A DNA stretch of 24,507 nt from an uncultured Comamonadaceae bacterium (lineage in GTDB: Bacteria > Pseudomonadota > Gammaproteobacteria > Burkholderiales > Burkholderiaceae): contig CAMLSD010000077.1 of the NCBI GenBank assembly GCA_946482595.1, forward strand, positions 1 to 24,507. The letters run 5' to 3'. The notes beneath the pieces are model-generated. The model had not been told where the DNA came from. It saw only the letters and a list, made by a program, of their open reading frames with translations, and made no database searches. The translations under genes were made by a program, and so were the position numbers. Shown one piece after another: positions 23,685-24,507 of this stretch. Each line of letters begins with the position of its first letter. The stretch's first letter is position 1.

Positions 23685-24507
23685 TCACTGCAGCAGCAAG
23701 CGCGGCAGCCACAGCGACAGGGCCGGAATGTAGGTCACCGCCATCAGCACGAAAAACAGCGCCACGAAAAACGGCATCGCTGCCCGCGTGACCACACCGA
23801 TCGGCAACTTCGCCACCGCACTGCCGACAAACAGCACCGTGCCCACCGGCGGGGTGATCAGCCCGATGCCCAGGTTGACCATCATGATCATGCCGAAGTG
23901 CACCGGGTCGATGCCCAGCATCTTGACCACCGGCAGCAGGATGGGCGTGATGATCAGGATCAGCGGCGACATGTCCATCAGCGTCCCCAGGATCAACAGC
24001 ATCACGTTGATCAGCATCAGGATCACGTACTTGTTGTCCGACACGCTGGTGAAGAAGGCCGTGACCTTCATCGGGATCTGCATCAGCGTCATGAGGTAGC
24101 CGAAACAGGCCGCAAAACCGATCAGGATCATCACGATGGTGACCGTCTTGACGGTGCGGTGCACAAGCTTGGGCAGGTCACGCCACTTGTAGTCGCGGTA
24201 GATGAACATCGTGACGAAAAACGCCCAGACCACCGCGATCGACGCCGACTCGTTGGCGGTGAACACGCCCGACAGGATGCCGCCCAGGATGATCACCATG
24301 GTCATCAGGCCCCACATGGCATCCAGGCAGATCTTCAGCGCCTGGCGCATCGGGATGACCTCGCCCTTCGGATAGTTGTGCTTGCGCGCGGTGAGCAGGC
24401 AGATCACCGCCAGCGTGAGGCCCATCAGCAGGCCCGGCAGCACCCCGGCGATGAACAGCGCCGCGATCGACACCGTGCCGCCCGCGGCCAGCGAATACAG
24501 CACCGCG
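23685..24507 (-). CDS. TRAP transporter large permease DctM-like (5' end outside window)
   Basis: Inner-membrane permease; only the C-terminal 274 or so residues are here, because the gene runs off the right edge. The fragment shows many hydrophobic helices and the DctM-type segments FIAGVLPGLLMGL, GGILSGVFTANESASIAVVWAF (in parts GGILSGVFTANES and SIAVVWAF), LGTLMDMSPLILIITPILLP and LGIGLITPPVGTVLFVGS. TRAP large subunits move carboxylates or similar solutes with sodium, together with a small permease and a periplasmic DctP protein, which would lie to the right. It is followed 41 bp on by the aminotransferase gene and may share its transcript, hinting that the imported solute is an amino or keto acid; that is inference. 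Confidence 0.92.
   Translation of the reverse strand, partial: AVLYSLAAGGTVSIAALFIAGVLPGLLMGLTLAVICLLTARKHNYPKGEVIPMRQALKICLDAMWGLMTMVIILGGILSGVFTANESASIAVVWAFFVTMFIYRDYKWRDLPKLVHRTVKTVTIVMILIGFAACFGYLMTLMQIPMKVTAFFTSVSDNKYVILMLINVMLLILGTLMDMSPLILIITPILLPVVKMLGIDPVHFGMIMMVNLGIGLITPPVGTVLFVGSAVAKLPIGVVTRAAMPFFVALFFVLMAVTYIPALSLWLPRLLLQ

Overview
The window is GC-rich chromosomal DNA from a betaproteobacterium, most likely order Burkholderiales. The main evidence is a Bug/TctC-type periplasmic binding protein gene, a hybrid malic enzyme-phosphotransacetylase, an RdgC protein, and intergenic palindromic repeats of a style common in that order. This placement is inference from gene content; no rRNA is present. 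I see no tRNA, rRNA, CRISPR array, transposase, integrase or phage gene, so this reads as ordinary chromosome with one repeat-rich edge.

Layout. Bases 1-707 hold no credible gene. They contain a tandem pair of about 237-bp palindromic units (period 391 bp), each followed by a GC hairpin; the second hairpin lies just past the rdgC stop. Next come rdgC (minus, TTG start) and a LysR regulator (minus) divergent from an orphan Bug solute-binding gene, which overlaps by one base an N-formylglutamate amidohydrolase-like gene (plus). After a small unknown minus-strand gene there is a convergent pair of chemoreceptors: a four-helix-bundle type (plus) and an Aer-like PAS type (minus). A class II aldolase and PanE-like reductase pair follows on the minus strand, with an AraC regulator upstream. 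A SulP anion transporter (plus) is divergent from the AraC gene.

From about 13.1 to 19.4 kb all genes are on the minus strand. In transcription order they are a YigZ/IMPACT protein, a phosphoribosyltransferase, a small ABM-fold protein, maeB, an MFS transporter with an ABM-like C-terminal domain, and a small SET-domain methyltransferase. A PAS-PAS-GGDEF diguanylate cyclase (plus) is divergent from the YigZ gene. The right end is a minus-strand run of a TRAP transporter large permease (cut by the window edge), a class V aminotransferase and a BBE-type FAD oxidase.

How the genes work together: most are metabolic or sensory housekeeping, with several substrate uptake plus enzyme pairings (Bug with amidohydrolase; TRAP permease with aminotransferase and oxidase) and three signalling proteins (two chemoreceptors and one cyclic-di-GMP synthase). 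I did not find a convincing new multi-gene system. The points most worth a second look are the palindromic tandem repeat with a covarying base pair, the bacterial SET methyltransferase, the ABM-domain pairing around maeB, the Bug-amidohydrolase coupling, and GC hairpins that enclose or overlap stop codons.
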